DNA of 64,000 nt, from contig NZ_FMXE01000010.1 in the NCBI RefSeq assembly GCF_900103735.1, positions 1-64,000 of the forward strand, in the 5' to 3' direction. The notes below the pieces were generated by a model. That model was not told the origin of the DNA and ran no database searches. It was given only the letters and a program-made list of their open reading frames with translations. This DNA comes from Algoriphagus alkaliphilus (lineage in GTDB: Bacteria > Bacteroidota > Bacteroidia > Cytophagales > Cyclobacteriaceae). How positions within the stretch are numbered: the stretch's first letter is position 1; the number at the start of each line of letters is the position of its first letter. Positions 16,619 through 25,038 of this stretch are shown here, one piece after another. The translations under genes and the position numbers were made by a program.

Positions 16619-16684
16619 CACATGGAATACCCCCAGATAATCATGCTCCTGTGTGTCGCTCTTTCGACATGGGTATTTCATCTG
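16619..16684 (+). repeat. Hairpin element family A, copy 2
   Basis: CACATGGAATACCCCC at the left and GGGTATTTCATCTG at the right form the stem, with internal ATAATCATGCTCCTG. It is linked to copy 3 by TTTATAATTGTTTTTTAAC, a linker also found beside copy 1. Confidence 0.75.
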
Positions 16685-16706
16685 TTTATAATTGTTTTTT
16701 AACGGT

Positions 16707-16795
16707 CAGATGGAATGTCCTTAATAATCATACCCCTCCCGAAACCAGTTCGGGATCAGTTGTGTGTGAAGAGTTCCTCATGGGCATTTCATCTT
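16707..16795 (+). repeat. Hairpin element family A, copy 3
   Basis: CAGATGGAATGTCC and GGGCATTTCATCT arms enclose ATAATCATACCCCT and an inner CCCGAA/TTCGGG stem. It directly abuts block 2 of the 21-bp array. Confidence 0.75.
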
Positions 16796-16798
16796 GGA

Positions 16799-16940
16799 AT
16801 AGAAAAGGTTAGTGAAAAAGATGAAATGCTCCATAAAAAAGTAGAAACGTCTGATCTCAAGGTATCAAGGTTCAATAAAAAAGTAGAAACGTTTCGTGCC
16901 TGAGTAGAAATGTTAAGTGGAAAAGATGAAAATTTTTTAA
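16799..16940 (+). repeat. 21-bp-period array, block 2 (6.8 units)
   Basis: Units start at 16799, 16820, 16841, 16862, 16883, 16904 and 16925, again every 21 bases, with the same GTAGAAACG core and A-tract ends but more divergence than block 1. Confidence 0.8.
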
Positions 16941-17686
16941 TTCAGGTTGCAAGGTAGATTTCCAAAAAAAATGGAATTTTCAAGGAATTACAAATTCCCT
17001 AGGATATAAAAGCGGAGTTGCAAACTCCGCTTAGCTATACATACTACTCCCAGACGGGGCAATTGAATGAGTGTCAGTCCGAGCGGAGTCGAGGACCTTT
17101 CGGACTTCCCAACTCGTGTTGGTCAGGTTCTGCCAGTGGCAGAGTATATTTAGTTTCGAAAATATCGATATTTCAAAAATTTATTCTGTTTTTATGTCTT
17201 CCTATTTCCTTTTAACAAATAAAAAAGGCCATCGGATTTTGGTTGGCCTGTTCCATTTCTTTGTTCTTTTGGCTTGAATTAGGGCCTAGCGTATAGAAAC
17301 AGTCCAGTGGACTGTTTTAGCTAGGAGCCAGGAGTAGCAGAGGAAAAGTTCAAGATTTGCGCCACCCTGCAAGCTGACCCCTCGCTAAATCTCTCCACTG
17401 GAGAGATTCTTAACACTCGGTCCTCACCGCACTAGGCCGAACGCTGGCTCGCTCCTGCCTGCTGTAGGCAGGGGCAAATCCTCCCACCGCGCCCTTCCGA
17501 TCAATGTTTTGTCTAAGCAGCCAAAATTCAATCGTAAATCAAGAATTTCTTGGGCCTTCGACTCCAGTCACCCTAAGCGGAGTCGAAGGGTTAACCTGAC
17601 ATCGGAAGGCATAAAGTGATAGCCTCGTTTTCTTCCCGGTAGCTCGTGTACTGCCCCCATTCCAGGACCCCGCTTAACCCAAAATT

Positions 17687-18196
17687 CTACGCTCCGGAAT
17701 GGCTGCCTTTCTTGTCCTTTCCTCCATATCCCAGAATTTCAAACCATGCTTTTTGAGGTCTGCTCTCAGGATATCCATTTTCAGCGCGAAACTTTTTTCG
17801 TTCTGGGGTAAAGTCCCACCACGTTTTTTTCTGGTCGTTTGTGTTGGCATAATGTACGACTAATCGGAATTGGTCTTCCACACAAGGGTCTGTCCAATAC
17901 CCTTTTTTCAGTTCGTATTCGTCTGTCAGTTTTGCGCCGTCTTTGTCTTTTAGTTCGTCTAGCGAAAAGTATCCTAAAAACACCAGGTTCTCGGCAAATT
18001 TTATCCCAACGGAGGGGACAGTTTGAAATTCTGCCAAAGCATGGATTTCTTTAGCTCGCTCGGGTGAAGCCTGAAGCAAAACTTCCAATTCGTCCACAGC
18101 AAAGTCAAGAATGTTGGCCATCTTGATTTTATGGGCTCTCAACCTGGCCTTTTCAGCGTCAGTGAGCGGAAGTTTGAGATTTTTTTTACTGATCAT
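17687..18196 (-). CDS. Helix-hairpin-helix protein, Cdd1/pathogenicity-locus family
   Basis: 169 residues from MISKKNLKLPLTDAEK; a TTG three codons earlier is less likely. The central HhH-like segment FQTVPSVGIKFAENLVFLGY (about 62-81) and the following DPCVEDQFRLVVHYA match the Cdd1 family (PF11731). These are small proteins presumed to bind nucleic acid nonspecifically through the HhH motif; the role is unknown. It is monocistronic, at the edge of the repeat island. Confidence 0.8.
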   Translation of the reverse strand: MISKKNLKLPLTDAEKARLRAHKIKMANILDFAVDELEVLLQASPERAKEIHALAEFQTVPSVGIKFAENLVFLGYFSLDELKDKDGAKLTDEYELKKGYWTDPCVEDQFRLVVHYANTNDQKKTWWDFTPERKKFRAENGYPESRPQKAWFEILGYGGKDKKGSHSGA

Positions 18197-18205
18197 CAGG
18201 AACAA

Positions 18206-18573
18206 AAGTTAGCAAATAGTTGGTAGGATCTCCGCTCGATAATTCTGAGGAACCGAAAATGTTATTTCTAGTCCTTTGACCAAGTTTGTTTGTCTTGGGT
18301 TAGGCGTAATCTTGGGCTTGGTGTAGTAAGCAAAACGCCTTCCTTTCAAATCGAATTGCGAATTCGATTTCATGCCGTGATAGAAGGTGGAATCATTCCC
18401 GATTACAAATCGGTTAGGATATTTGGGGATTGCTCCAAGGGATTTTTGGGGATTTAAGATTTAGAATTTATGATTTGAAATTCTCAAGCTTTCGGTTTGC
18501 AGTAAATTTCGAATGTCGAATGTCGAATGTCGAATGTCGAATGTCGAAAATCGAACGCCGAACACACCGAACA
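18206..18573. repeat. Intergenic region with hairpin and TCGAATG heptamer tandem repeat
   Basis: No gene is seen. A near-perfect stem AAATCGAATT/AATTCGATTT lies at 18348-18370, and CCGATT/AATCGG at about 18398-18412. Five exact TCGAATG heptamers follow at 18509-18543, then degenerate TCGAAAATCGAACGCCGAAC. A similar degenerate run precedes the purL end at 19430-19470. Confidence 0.7.
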
Positions 18574-18942
18574 TCAAACCACCAAATCATAATCCTTAAT
18601 GAGAGTCTCGGCCGAGAGGTTGAGTTTATTGGTCAGTTTGCGTACCATCTCAATGGTGAGTTTTCTTTTACGGTTCAGAATTTCAGACACTCGATTGGTT
18701 CCGCCCATAGCTTCAGCCAAGTCAATTTGCTTGAGCGAAAGTTCCTCCATCCTGATTTTTATAGCTTCAATTGGGTCAGGGGGACCAATTTGGAAATGCT
18801 TGTTTTCATAGTCTTCAATCAACAAAGCCAAGATATCTGCTTCATCACTTTCCGGACTTTCAATCGGTGCATCGAAAATTTCATTCAATCGTTTTAAGGC
18901 GAATTGGTAATCAGTGTCAGTTTTAATCGGTTTTATATCCAT
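18574..18942 (-). CDS. higA: HigA-family antitoxin (HTH/XRE)
   Basis: 122 residues from MDIKPIKTDTDY, the standard HigA opening; an ATG six codons earlier overlaps higB and is less likely. The C-terminal half is an XRE helix-turn-helix: SLKQIDLAEAMGGTNRVSEIL (about 75-95), then a helix LTIEMVRKLTNKLNL. HigA binds HigB through its N-terminal part and represses the operon. It follows higB by one base. Because the toxin is frameshifted, the antitoxin may persist as a stand-alone repressor. Confidence 0.9.
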   Translation of the reverse strand: MDIKPIKTDTDYQFALKRLNEIFDAPIESPESDEADILALLIEDYENKHFQIGPPDPIEAIKIRMEELSLKQIDLAEAMGGTNRVSEILNRKRKLTIEMVRKLTNKLNLSAETLIKDYDLVV

Positions 18943-18943
18943 C

Positions 18944-19241
18944 TCAAATTGTGTTAGCATCTATTGAATCGTATTCTCGGTGTGTTCCAATGAACCGGAT
19001 AAAGAGCCATTCCTTTTCATAGTTAATTCGGGCTATTAATCGGAAGGAATTGCCTTTAATGTTGAAAACAACTCGACCTTCTTTTAGAATACTAGCGTTA
19101 GCAAAAGTTGCTTTCACATCAGCAGGACTTTTCCAAGTAGACTTATGAACTGTTTCATACCAGACCTTTAAGTGCTGTTCGGTTTCTGGATATCGTTCCC
19201 AATACGCTCTTAATGTTCCCTTGGAAAAAAATCCGCTCCAT
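18944..19241 (-). pseudogene. higB: HigB-family toxin, frameshifted at a T7 run near the start
   Basis: The minus strand reads KGTLRAYWERYPETEQHLKVWYE and then WKSPADVKATFANAS to a stop, a clear RelE-superfamily HigB mRNA interferase of about 98 residues. The natural start ATG GAG CGG ATT is out of frame with this body. The coding strand has seven Ts (19225-19231) where six would give MERIFSKGTLRAYW. The body frame has a TAG just upstream and no start codon nearby. Either the toxin is inactivated by a one-base insertion, expressed through slippage at the homopolymer, or the base is an assembly error. Confidence 0.85.
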
Positions 19242-19265
19242 TTCTAAAGAATTTAAATGAAGTAA

Positions 19266-19286
19266 TTATTCCCAATTTGGGAATAA
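19266..19286. promoter_or_regulatory. Perfect 21-bp palindrome upstream of higBA
   Basis: Arms TTATTCCCAA and TTGGGAATAA surround a single T, 25 bases upstream of the higB start. HigA antitoxins bind such palindromes in their own promoter, so this is the likely autoregulatory operator. Confidence 0.65.
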
Positions 19287-19472
19287 AAATTAAGAGAACA
19301 AAAAAAATCCCTCAGATTGCTCCAAGGGATTTTTGTTGATTTGAGATTAGGGATTCGAGATTTGAAATTCTCAAGTTTTCGGTTTGCAAGTTCTTCAATC
19401 TAAAATCTCAAACTTCAAATTTCGAATCAAAAGAATATCGAACACCGAATGCTGAACGTCGAATATTGAAGA

Positions 19473-22400
19473 TTAGGAATGCTCCTCCACCCATTTCCTC
19501 GCATTCACAAAAGCCTCCATCCAAGGCGTGAAGTCGTCGTTTCTGTCGCTAGGGTAGTGGCCCCAGTTCCAAGGCTTGAGGCTTCGCTCGATATGGGGCA
19601 TGATAGCCAGGTGACGTCCGTCTTCCGAAGCAATACCGGCTGTGGCAAAGTCCGAACCGTTTGGATTTCCCGGATAGGAGGCGTAGCTGTATTTCATCGC
19701 AAAGTTGTATCCGTTTTCACCTTTTGGAAGGGAGAATTTGCCTTCTCCATGGGCTACCCAAACTCCTAATCGCTGACCACCCAAAGAGCCCAGCATTACG
19801 GAGTTATTTTCCGGTACAGTCACATTCACAAAGCAGGACTCAAATTTATGAGAGGAATTGTGGAGCATTTTAGGTTGCTGATCGTGATCAGGGGTGACCA
19901 AACCAAGTTCCACCATCAGTTGGCAGCCGTTGCACACGCCCAATGAAAGCGTATCAGGTCTCGCATAGAAATTATCCAAGGCCTGCTTGGCTTTTGGATT
20001 ATAGAGGAAGGCACCGGCCCAACCTTTGGCCGAACCCAGAACATCCGAATTGGAGAAACCACCAACAAAGACGATCATCTGTACATCTTCCAAGTTTTCA
20101 CGGCCAGCGATCAGGTCAGTCATGTGAATGTCTTTCACCTCAAATCCTGCCAACCAAAGTGAATAGGCCATTTCCCGGTCACCGTTCACGCCTTTTTCAC
20201 GGATAATGGCTGCTTTAGCTTTTCCCTTTGTAGTTCGGAATGGATCCAATCCTGCTGCTGCAAAGCTGCCTTTCCAGCCTTCTGCAAATTGATAGGAAAG
20301 GGCTTGGTTTTTATAGTTTTCAAATCGCTCTTTGGCCAGTTTCTCTCCGCATTGCCTTCTGTCCAATAAATAGGATGAGCTAAACCAAAGGTGACGCATT
20401 TCGGTCACGTTCAGACTTTGATTTTCAAGCGTCACCGTTCCGTTTAGGGTAACTTCAGCCAATTCCACAAAGTCGATTTCAGCCGCTGTGAGGTAATCTT
20501 CAACAGCATGATCAGCTGCGACCTGGATCAGGATTCCCGGATTCTCTGCGAAAAGGGCCTTGATCAAGTCCGTTTCCTTCAGGCGGGATTCTTTAACAAT
20601 CAACCCAAGGTTCATAGAAGGGAAGCACATTTCGAGCAAAGCAGTGATGATTCCGCCTGATGAAATATCGTGACCAGCCAGCACCAATCCCTTTTCGATC
20701 AGATTTTGAACCGCTCCAAAAGCAGCTGCGAAATAGGCAGAATCGGTGACAGTAGGGGTTTCAGTCCCGATTTTATTCAGGATTTGGTAAAAAGAAGAAC
20801 CTGCGAGTTTGGCTGAATCTTTGGAAAAATCAATGTAAAGTACCTTGCTTCCCACCTTGGGTAAAAGCGCTGCCTTTACCGTTTTTTTGATATCGGAGCA
20901 TTCACCGACGGTGGAAATTATCACTGTACCCGGAGAATAGACCACTTTTCCGTCAGGATATTTCTGGGTCATAGAAAGGGAATCTTTTCCTGTAGGTATG
21001 TTCACTCCCAATTCTATTGCGAATTCAGAAACTGCTTGTACAGCTCTGTATAGCCGATCATTTTCACCTTTGTTTTTTGCAGGCCACATCCAGTTGGCAG
21101 AAAGTGAAACTCCCGCCAATCCATCCGCAATCGGAGCAAAAACTAAATTGGTCAAGGCCTCGGCGATGGCTAATCGGCTGCCTGCCTCAGGATCTGCCAA
21201 TGCCGCTACAGGTGCATGACCAATCGAAGTAGCGATTCCTTTATTTCCGGTATAGTCTAAGGCCATGACAGCCACGTCATTTAACGGAACTTGGATTTCA
21301 CCAACCGTCTGTTGTGTAGCAACACGACCTGTGACTGAGCGATCGACTTTATTGGTCAACCAGTCTTTGCAGGCCACAGCTTCCAGCTGAAGGACTTCCG
21401 ATATATAGGATTTGAGGTGCTCGGGATTGTATTCGCCTTCGGCAAAAGAAGCATTCCCAGATTTGTCCTCTAAAATGGTTTTTGGGGAAGAGCCAAACAT
21501 GTAGGCCAAGTTCCAGTCTACCGGTTTTTCACCTGTTGTGCTGTTTTCAAACTTGAAATGCATGTCTCCGGTCGTCTCGCCCACCACATAGAATGGCGCG
21601 CGTTCCCGCTCGGAAACCTGCTTCAAGGTGTCCACATCCTTCTTGCCCACGACCAATCCCATTCGTTCCTGGGATTCGTTGCCTATAATTTCTTTGGAGG
21701 AGAGGGTAGGGTCTCCTACAGGTAATTTATCAATGTGTATTGTGCCACCGGTGCTTTCGACCAATTCAGAAAGGCAATTCAAGTGTCCTCCAGCTCCGTG
21801 ATCGTGAATGGATATGATGGGGTTGTTTTCGCTCTCAGCCATGGCGCGAATCACGTTGGAAACGCGCTTTTGCATTTCAGGATTAGAGCGCTGGATGGCG
21901 TTAAGTTCGATGGCGTTTGAAAGCTCGCCGGTATTCAATGAAGAAACCGCTGATCCACCCATGCCAATGCGATAATTGTCTCCGCCCATGATGACGATTT
22001 GGTCACCTTTTGCGGGTTCACTTTTCTTGGTGTACTTGGCATTGGTGAAGCCGACACCACCTGCGAGCATGATTACCTTGTCAAAACCGTGGTGCTTTCC
22101 ATCCTCCTCGTGCTCAAATGTCAAGACTGATCCAGCGATGAGCGGCTGACCGAATTTGTTACCAAAATCAGATGCTCCATTTGAAGCTTTGATCAGGATA
22201 TCCATCGGAGTTTGATAGAGCCAAGGACGCTCAGCCAGGTTTTTCTCCCAGCTTCTTCCTTTTTCCGATCGGGAATAGGAAGTCATGTAGACTGCCGTTC
22301 CGGCCAAAGGAATCGAGGCAGTTCCGCCTGCCAAGCGGTCCCTGATTTCTCCACCGGCTCCGGTTGCTGCGCCATTGAAAGGCTCTACTGTTGTGGGGAA

Positions 22401-23147
22401 ATTATGCGTTTCGGCTTTCAGGGAAATGACCGTATCAATCTCTCTGGTTTCAAAAAAGTCTGCCTGATGCTGGGTTTTCGGAGCGAATTGCTGTGCTTTT
22501 GGCCCCGTGACGAATGCCACGTTATCTTTGTAGGCCGACGCGATTCGATTGGGGTGTTTTTTAGAAGTTTCCTTGATAAGTTGAAAAAGCGTCATCGGTT
22601 TTTCTTCTCTATCGATGACAAAAGTTCCATTGAAGATCTTGTGTCGGCAATGCTCGGAATTGACTTGGGAAAAGCCAAAAACTTCTGAATCTGTCAATGG
22701 ACGAGCCAACTGCAATGCTACATTATCGAGGTAATCGACTTCTTCCTGACTCAGCGCAAGACCTTCTGATTTATTGTATGCGGCGATGTCGGTGATGGCT
22801 TTGATCGGCTCAGGTTGAAGATGGATGTCAAAAATCTCCTGATCCAAATCGTCATATATTTTCTGAAGCATTGGGTCAATCTGAGCCTCCTCGGATAAAG
22901 GAGTGAATTCCTCAATCCGAACAATTCCCCGGATTCCCATATTCCCCGTGATCTCCACTGCATTGGTAGACCAAGGAGTGATCATTTCTTTTCGTGGGCC
23001 GGCGTATTTTCCACTTACTTTTTCTCCCTGTATAGGTTTTGCTTCTGCAAAAAGCCAGGTGAGTTTTTCGGTGTCTTCGGTACTTAATGGGTGAGGAACT
23101 TGAACTCCGTAAATGAGTTTCTGAGGTGATTCAAAGAAGAAAATCAT
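19473..23147 (-). CDS. purL: Phosphoribosylformylglycinamidine synthase (large single-chain PurL)
   Basis: 1224 residues, the single-polypeptide type that combines FGAM synthetase and glutaminase. It converts FGAR, glutamine and ATP to FGAM in de novo purine synthesis. The linker/synthetase part carries SQVNSEHCRHKIFNGTF and SLKAETHNFPTTVEPF-type motifs. The C-terminal class I glutaminase has the nucleophile Cys in LGVCNGCQLM (about 1070) and the catalytic His/Glu in MPHIERSLKP (about 1185). A TAnnTTTG box and an AAGGA ribosome site precede the start. It is transcribed alone. Length is slightly below that of proteobacterial PurL (about 1295). Confidence 0.97.
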   Translation of the reverse strand: MIFFFESPQKLIYGVQVPHPLSTEDTEKLTWLFAEAKPIQGEKVSGKYAGPRKEMITPWSTNAVEITGNMGIRGIVRIEEFTPLSEEAQIDPMLQKIYDDLDQEIFDIHLQPEPIKAITDIAAYNKSEGLALSQEEVDYLDNVALQLARPLTDSEVFGFSQVNSEHCRHKIFNGTFVIDREEKPMTLFQLIKETSKKHPNRIASAYKDNVAFVTGPKAQQFAPKTQHQADFFETREIDTVISLKAETHNFPTTVEPFNGAATGAGGEIRDRLAGGTASIPLAGTAVYMTSYSRSEKGRSWEKNLAERPWLYQTPMDILIKASNGASDFGNKFGQPLIAGSVLTFEHEEDGKHHGFDKVIMLAGGVGFTNAKYTKKSEPAKGDQIVIMGGDNYRIGMGGSAVSSLNTGELSNAIELNAIQRSNPEMQKRVSNVIRAMAESENNPIISIHDHGAGGHLNCLSELVESTGGTIHIDKLPVGDPTLSSKEIIGNESQERMGLVVGKKDVDTLKQVSERERAPFYVVGETTGDMHFKFENSTTGEKPVDWNLAYMFGSSPKTILEDKSGNASFAEGEYNPEHLKSYISEVLQLEAVACKDWLTNKVDRSVTGRVATQQTVGEIQVPLNDVAVMALDYTGNKGIATSIGHAPVAALADPEAGSRLAIAEALTNLVFAPIADGLAGVSLSANWMWPAKNKGENDRLYRAVQAVSEFAIELGVNIPTGKDSLSMTQKYPDGKVVYSPGTVIISTVGECSDIKKTVKAALLPKVGSKVLYIDFSKDSAKLAGSSFYQILNKIGTETPTVTDSAYFAAAFGAVQNLIEKGLVLAGHDISSGGIITALLEMCFPSMNLGLIVKESRLKETDLIKALFAENPGILIQVAADHAVEDYLTAAEIDFVELAEVTLNGTVTLENQSLNVTEMRHLWFSSSYLLDRRQCGEKLAKERFENYKNQALSYQFAEGWKGSFAAAGLDPFRTTKGKAKAAIIREKGVNGDREMAYSLWLAGFEVKDIHMTDLIAGRENLEDVQMIVFVGGFSNSDVLGSAKGWAGAFLYNPKAKQALDNFYARPDTLSLGVCNGCQLMVELGLVTPDHDQQPKMLHNSSHKFESCFVNVTVPENNSVMLGSLGGQRLGVWVAHGEGKFSLPKGENGYNFAMKYSYASYPGNPNGSDFATAGIASEDGRHLAIMPHIERSLKPWNWGHYPSDRNDDFTPWMEAFVNARKWVEEHS

Positions 23148-23167
23148 GTCCTTTGGCTGGTAAGTTG

Positions 23168-23175
23168 CAAATGTA
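23168..23175 (-). promoter_or_regulatory. -7 promoter box of purL
   Basis: Minus-strand TACATTTG matches TAnnTTTG about 20 bases before the start codon. No purine riboswitch-like structure was recognised in the upstream stretch. Confidence 0.5.
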
Positions 23176-23379
23176 AGGAATCGAGCGATAGATTGAAAAG
23201 TATGAAGGATTGAAAGATCGGGAAAAGTGTAGGATGCTCAAAAATACCTCAACTTCTTGTCGGCGGTAAAGGAGCGATAAACAAATTGACCAATGTCCGA
23301 TCAATTAGCCAATCGGGACTTGGTTTTATTGGCCTAAGATACTTTCAGGTTTTTTCTTCACCACCTGAAAAATTACACT

Positions 23380-24192
23380 TCAAATCTTATCCTGTTGATT
23401 TTCAAATCTTAAATAGTCCACTGCAGCTTCAATCAATTGCCCGTGACCGACAGGCAGTGTGACTTTTTTCAGCTGTGGGATTTTTCCGCTGAATCGGTCG
23501 AGGTTTTTATGGGTGACCATTTTATCATATTCTCCGATGAACAAAGTGATTGGTGTCCGGTAGGTTCTTGCCTGCCGGATGATATTTCCAAGTTGGAGCT
23601 GAATTGACCCAAAAACTTTCCAGACAAAATAGGCTTGTGCTCGCTTGGATCTAGTTTCCATTTGAGTCCTTACAAATTTCACCAAGCTTTTTTCGACCAA
23701 TCCTGAGGAATTCAGCCCATCGACTAACCCGAAGAAACGATTGGGTTTGAACACTACGCCTTTGAATGCGGCATGAAAGAAATTGGGATAATTGCTCATG
23801 CTATACCAAAGACCCGTTTTGATTCCGTCAGGGGCAAGTAAGGTCATACTCTTAAGTTCTTTCACAAAAAGTTCATAGGTGAGCAATGAGAATTTTCCCC
23901 CCATACTGTAACCGATCAAATGAAACGCTTTGAAATCTTCCTGTTTTTGGAGTGATGTGATTAATTCTGACCAGGTGACCCGGTCGAGTTTTTTGGAAGA
24001 TTCAACCCATTGACTTCGTCCATGATAAAACATATCAACAAACAAAAAACATTGATTTGGCTTTCTAATTCTCTCAAAGGAGAGCATGTCCCGATGACAT
24101 TGACCAAATCCATGGAAAATCAAAAACACTTCATTACCATCTCCGACTTTTTGATAAGCCAATTTTCCTTTTGGATGAATTAAATAATTCAT
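23380..24192 (-). CDS. Alpha/beta-hydrolase
   Basis: 270 residues, no signal peptide. The oxyanion-hole motif is HGFGQ (about 27-31), the nucleophile elbow GYSMGG (Ser about 96) and the catalytic His lies in VGHGQLIE near the C-terminus; an Asp in IGEYDKM is the third member. This is a generic cytoplasmic esterase/lipase-like enzyme with unknown substrate. It is divergent from the TetR-controlled efflux operon, so it may share regulation with it, though no direct evidence is seen. Confidence 0.88.
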   Translation of the reverse strand: MNYLIHPKGKLAYQKVGDGNEVFLIFHGFGQCHRDMLSFERIRKPNQCFLFVDMFYHGRSQWVESSKKLDRVTWSELITSLQKQEDFKAFHLIGYSMGGKFSLLTYELFVKELKSMTLLAPDGIKTGLWYSMSNYPNFFHAAFKGVVFKPNRFFGLVDGLNSSGLVEKSLVKFVRTQMETRSKRAQAYFVWKVFGSIQLQLGNIIRQARTYRTPITLFIGEYDKMVTHKNLDRFSGKIPQLKKVTLPVGHGQLIEAAVDYLRFENQQDKI

Positions 24193-24350
24193 GGAGTTAG
24201 AAATTTATATTTTGAGAATATGCAGAATAGAAAATTTAATTCAGAAATTAAATAAAGATTGGAATAATATTCCGTGTAGGATTTAAAAACTTTCTTTTGT
24301 CCGATTTTGAACGGTTGAAATTTCATTTTTCAAAATAATATTTCAAATAA

Positions 24351-24393
24351 AACTATGGAAACTATTGAACAATAAAAAGTTTCCATAGTTTTG
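24351..24393 (+). promoter_or_regulatory. Promoter and TetR operator of the first RND operon
   Basis: AACTATGGAAACT and AGTTTCCATAGTT are perfect 13-base inverted arms 14 bases apart. The right arm overlaps the -7 box TAGTTTTG (24386-24393, TAnnTTTG) and a -33 TTG lies at 24365, 18 bases upstream of it. Repressor binding would block the promoter directly, so autoregulation by the TetR protein is the natural reading. Confidence 0.8.
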
Positions 24394-24415
24394 CATTGAA
24401 ATTCAGGAAAAAGAA

Positions 24416-25024
24416 TTGGAGACGAGAAAGCGGATTTTAGAAATCGCCACTGAGCAGTTTGCCCGGTATGGAGTGCGTGCAGTGACTATGGAGGATATAG
24501 CCCGTCAAGCAGGCGTATCAAAAAAAACAATTTACCAGGAGTTTTCTGACAAAAAGGATTTGGTCAAGGAAGCTTTTGAGAAAATTTTGGATGAAGACAG
24601 GTGCAAACTTGCATTCATTCTGGAGACTGAGGACGGAGTGATTGAGCACTTAGTCAAGACTTCAAAAATGATGCGGGAAAGATTGCAAAACATGAACCCC
24701 ATGGTGATCCTGGAGATTCAAAAATATTTTCCGGAAGCATGGAAAATGTTTGAAGCCTTCAAAGTCGAAGTGATCATGAAAGATCTGGTCAAAGTTATTG
24801 AGAAAGGAAAGGAACTTGGGTATTTCAGAGCTGAAATCGATTCTGAAATTCTGGCCAAAACTCGAGTCAATCAGATCACCTCATCTTTTGATCCATCCAA
24901 CTTTATCAACCCAAATCACAATTTAGCGGACGAGCAGATGGTTTTGTTGGATCATTTTCTTCATGGGATTTTTACAGAAAAAGGTCGCCTGGCCTTCACT
25001 ACACAGCAAGCAATAGAAGATTGA
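24416..25024 (+). CDS. TetR/AcrR-family transcriptional regulator
   Basis: 202 residues. The only plausible start is TTG (TTGGAGACG, giving METRKR) with AGGAAA upstream. The N-terminal DNA-binding domain reads ILEIATEQFARYGVRAVTM and then the recognition helix VSKKTIYQEFSDKKDL. The C-terminal ligand domain is variable. It is the first gene of the efflux operon, overlapping the extended frame of the TolC gene, and sits behind its probable operator. It likely represses the operon until an efflux substrate binds. Confidence 0.93.
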   Translation: METRKRILEIATEQFARYGVRAVTMEDIARQAGVSKKTIYQEFSDKKDLVKEAFEKILDEDRCKLAFILETEDGVIEHLVKTSKMMRERLQNMNPMVILEIQKYFPEAWKMFEAFKVEVIMKDLVKVIEKGKELGYFRAEIDSEILAKTRVNQITSSFDPSNFINPNHNLADEQMVLLDHFLHGIFTEKGRLAFTTQQAIED

Positions 25025-25038
25025 AAACTACCCCACCT

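Larger units (their letters stand above)
16134..17686. other. Gene-free repeat island
   Basis: No convincing coding frame occurs in this ~1.55 kb. It holds an orphan terminator-like hairpin, a 21-bp-period array in two blocks, two family A hairpin elements, and a series of short perfect stems. The stems are GGAATT/AATTCC at 16984-16998, AGCGGAGTT/AACTCCGCT at 17011-17031, AAACAGTCC/GGACTGTTT at 17297-17317 inside outer CCTAGC/GCTAGG arms, AATCTCTCC/GGAGAGATT at 17388-17408, and CCTTCGACTCC/GGAGTCGAAGG near 17558-17590. Each is described separately where it merits it. Confidence 0.7.

Noticed and set aside
16715..16903. A 62-codon frame covering part of the hairpin and 21-bp array
   Set aside because: It runs through a family A hairpin element; start region has no homology-like or ribosome-site features. 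Treated as a repeat rather than a gene.
16494..16940. Possible CRISPR array
   Set aside because: Units are directly contiguous with a 21-base period and there are no unique spacers or cas genes.
17285..17325. Possible integron attC site
   Set aside because: The outer boxes lack the required AAC/GTT core and no integrase or cassette genes are seen.
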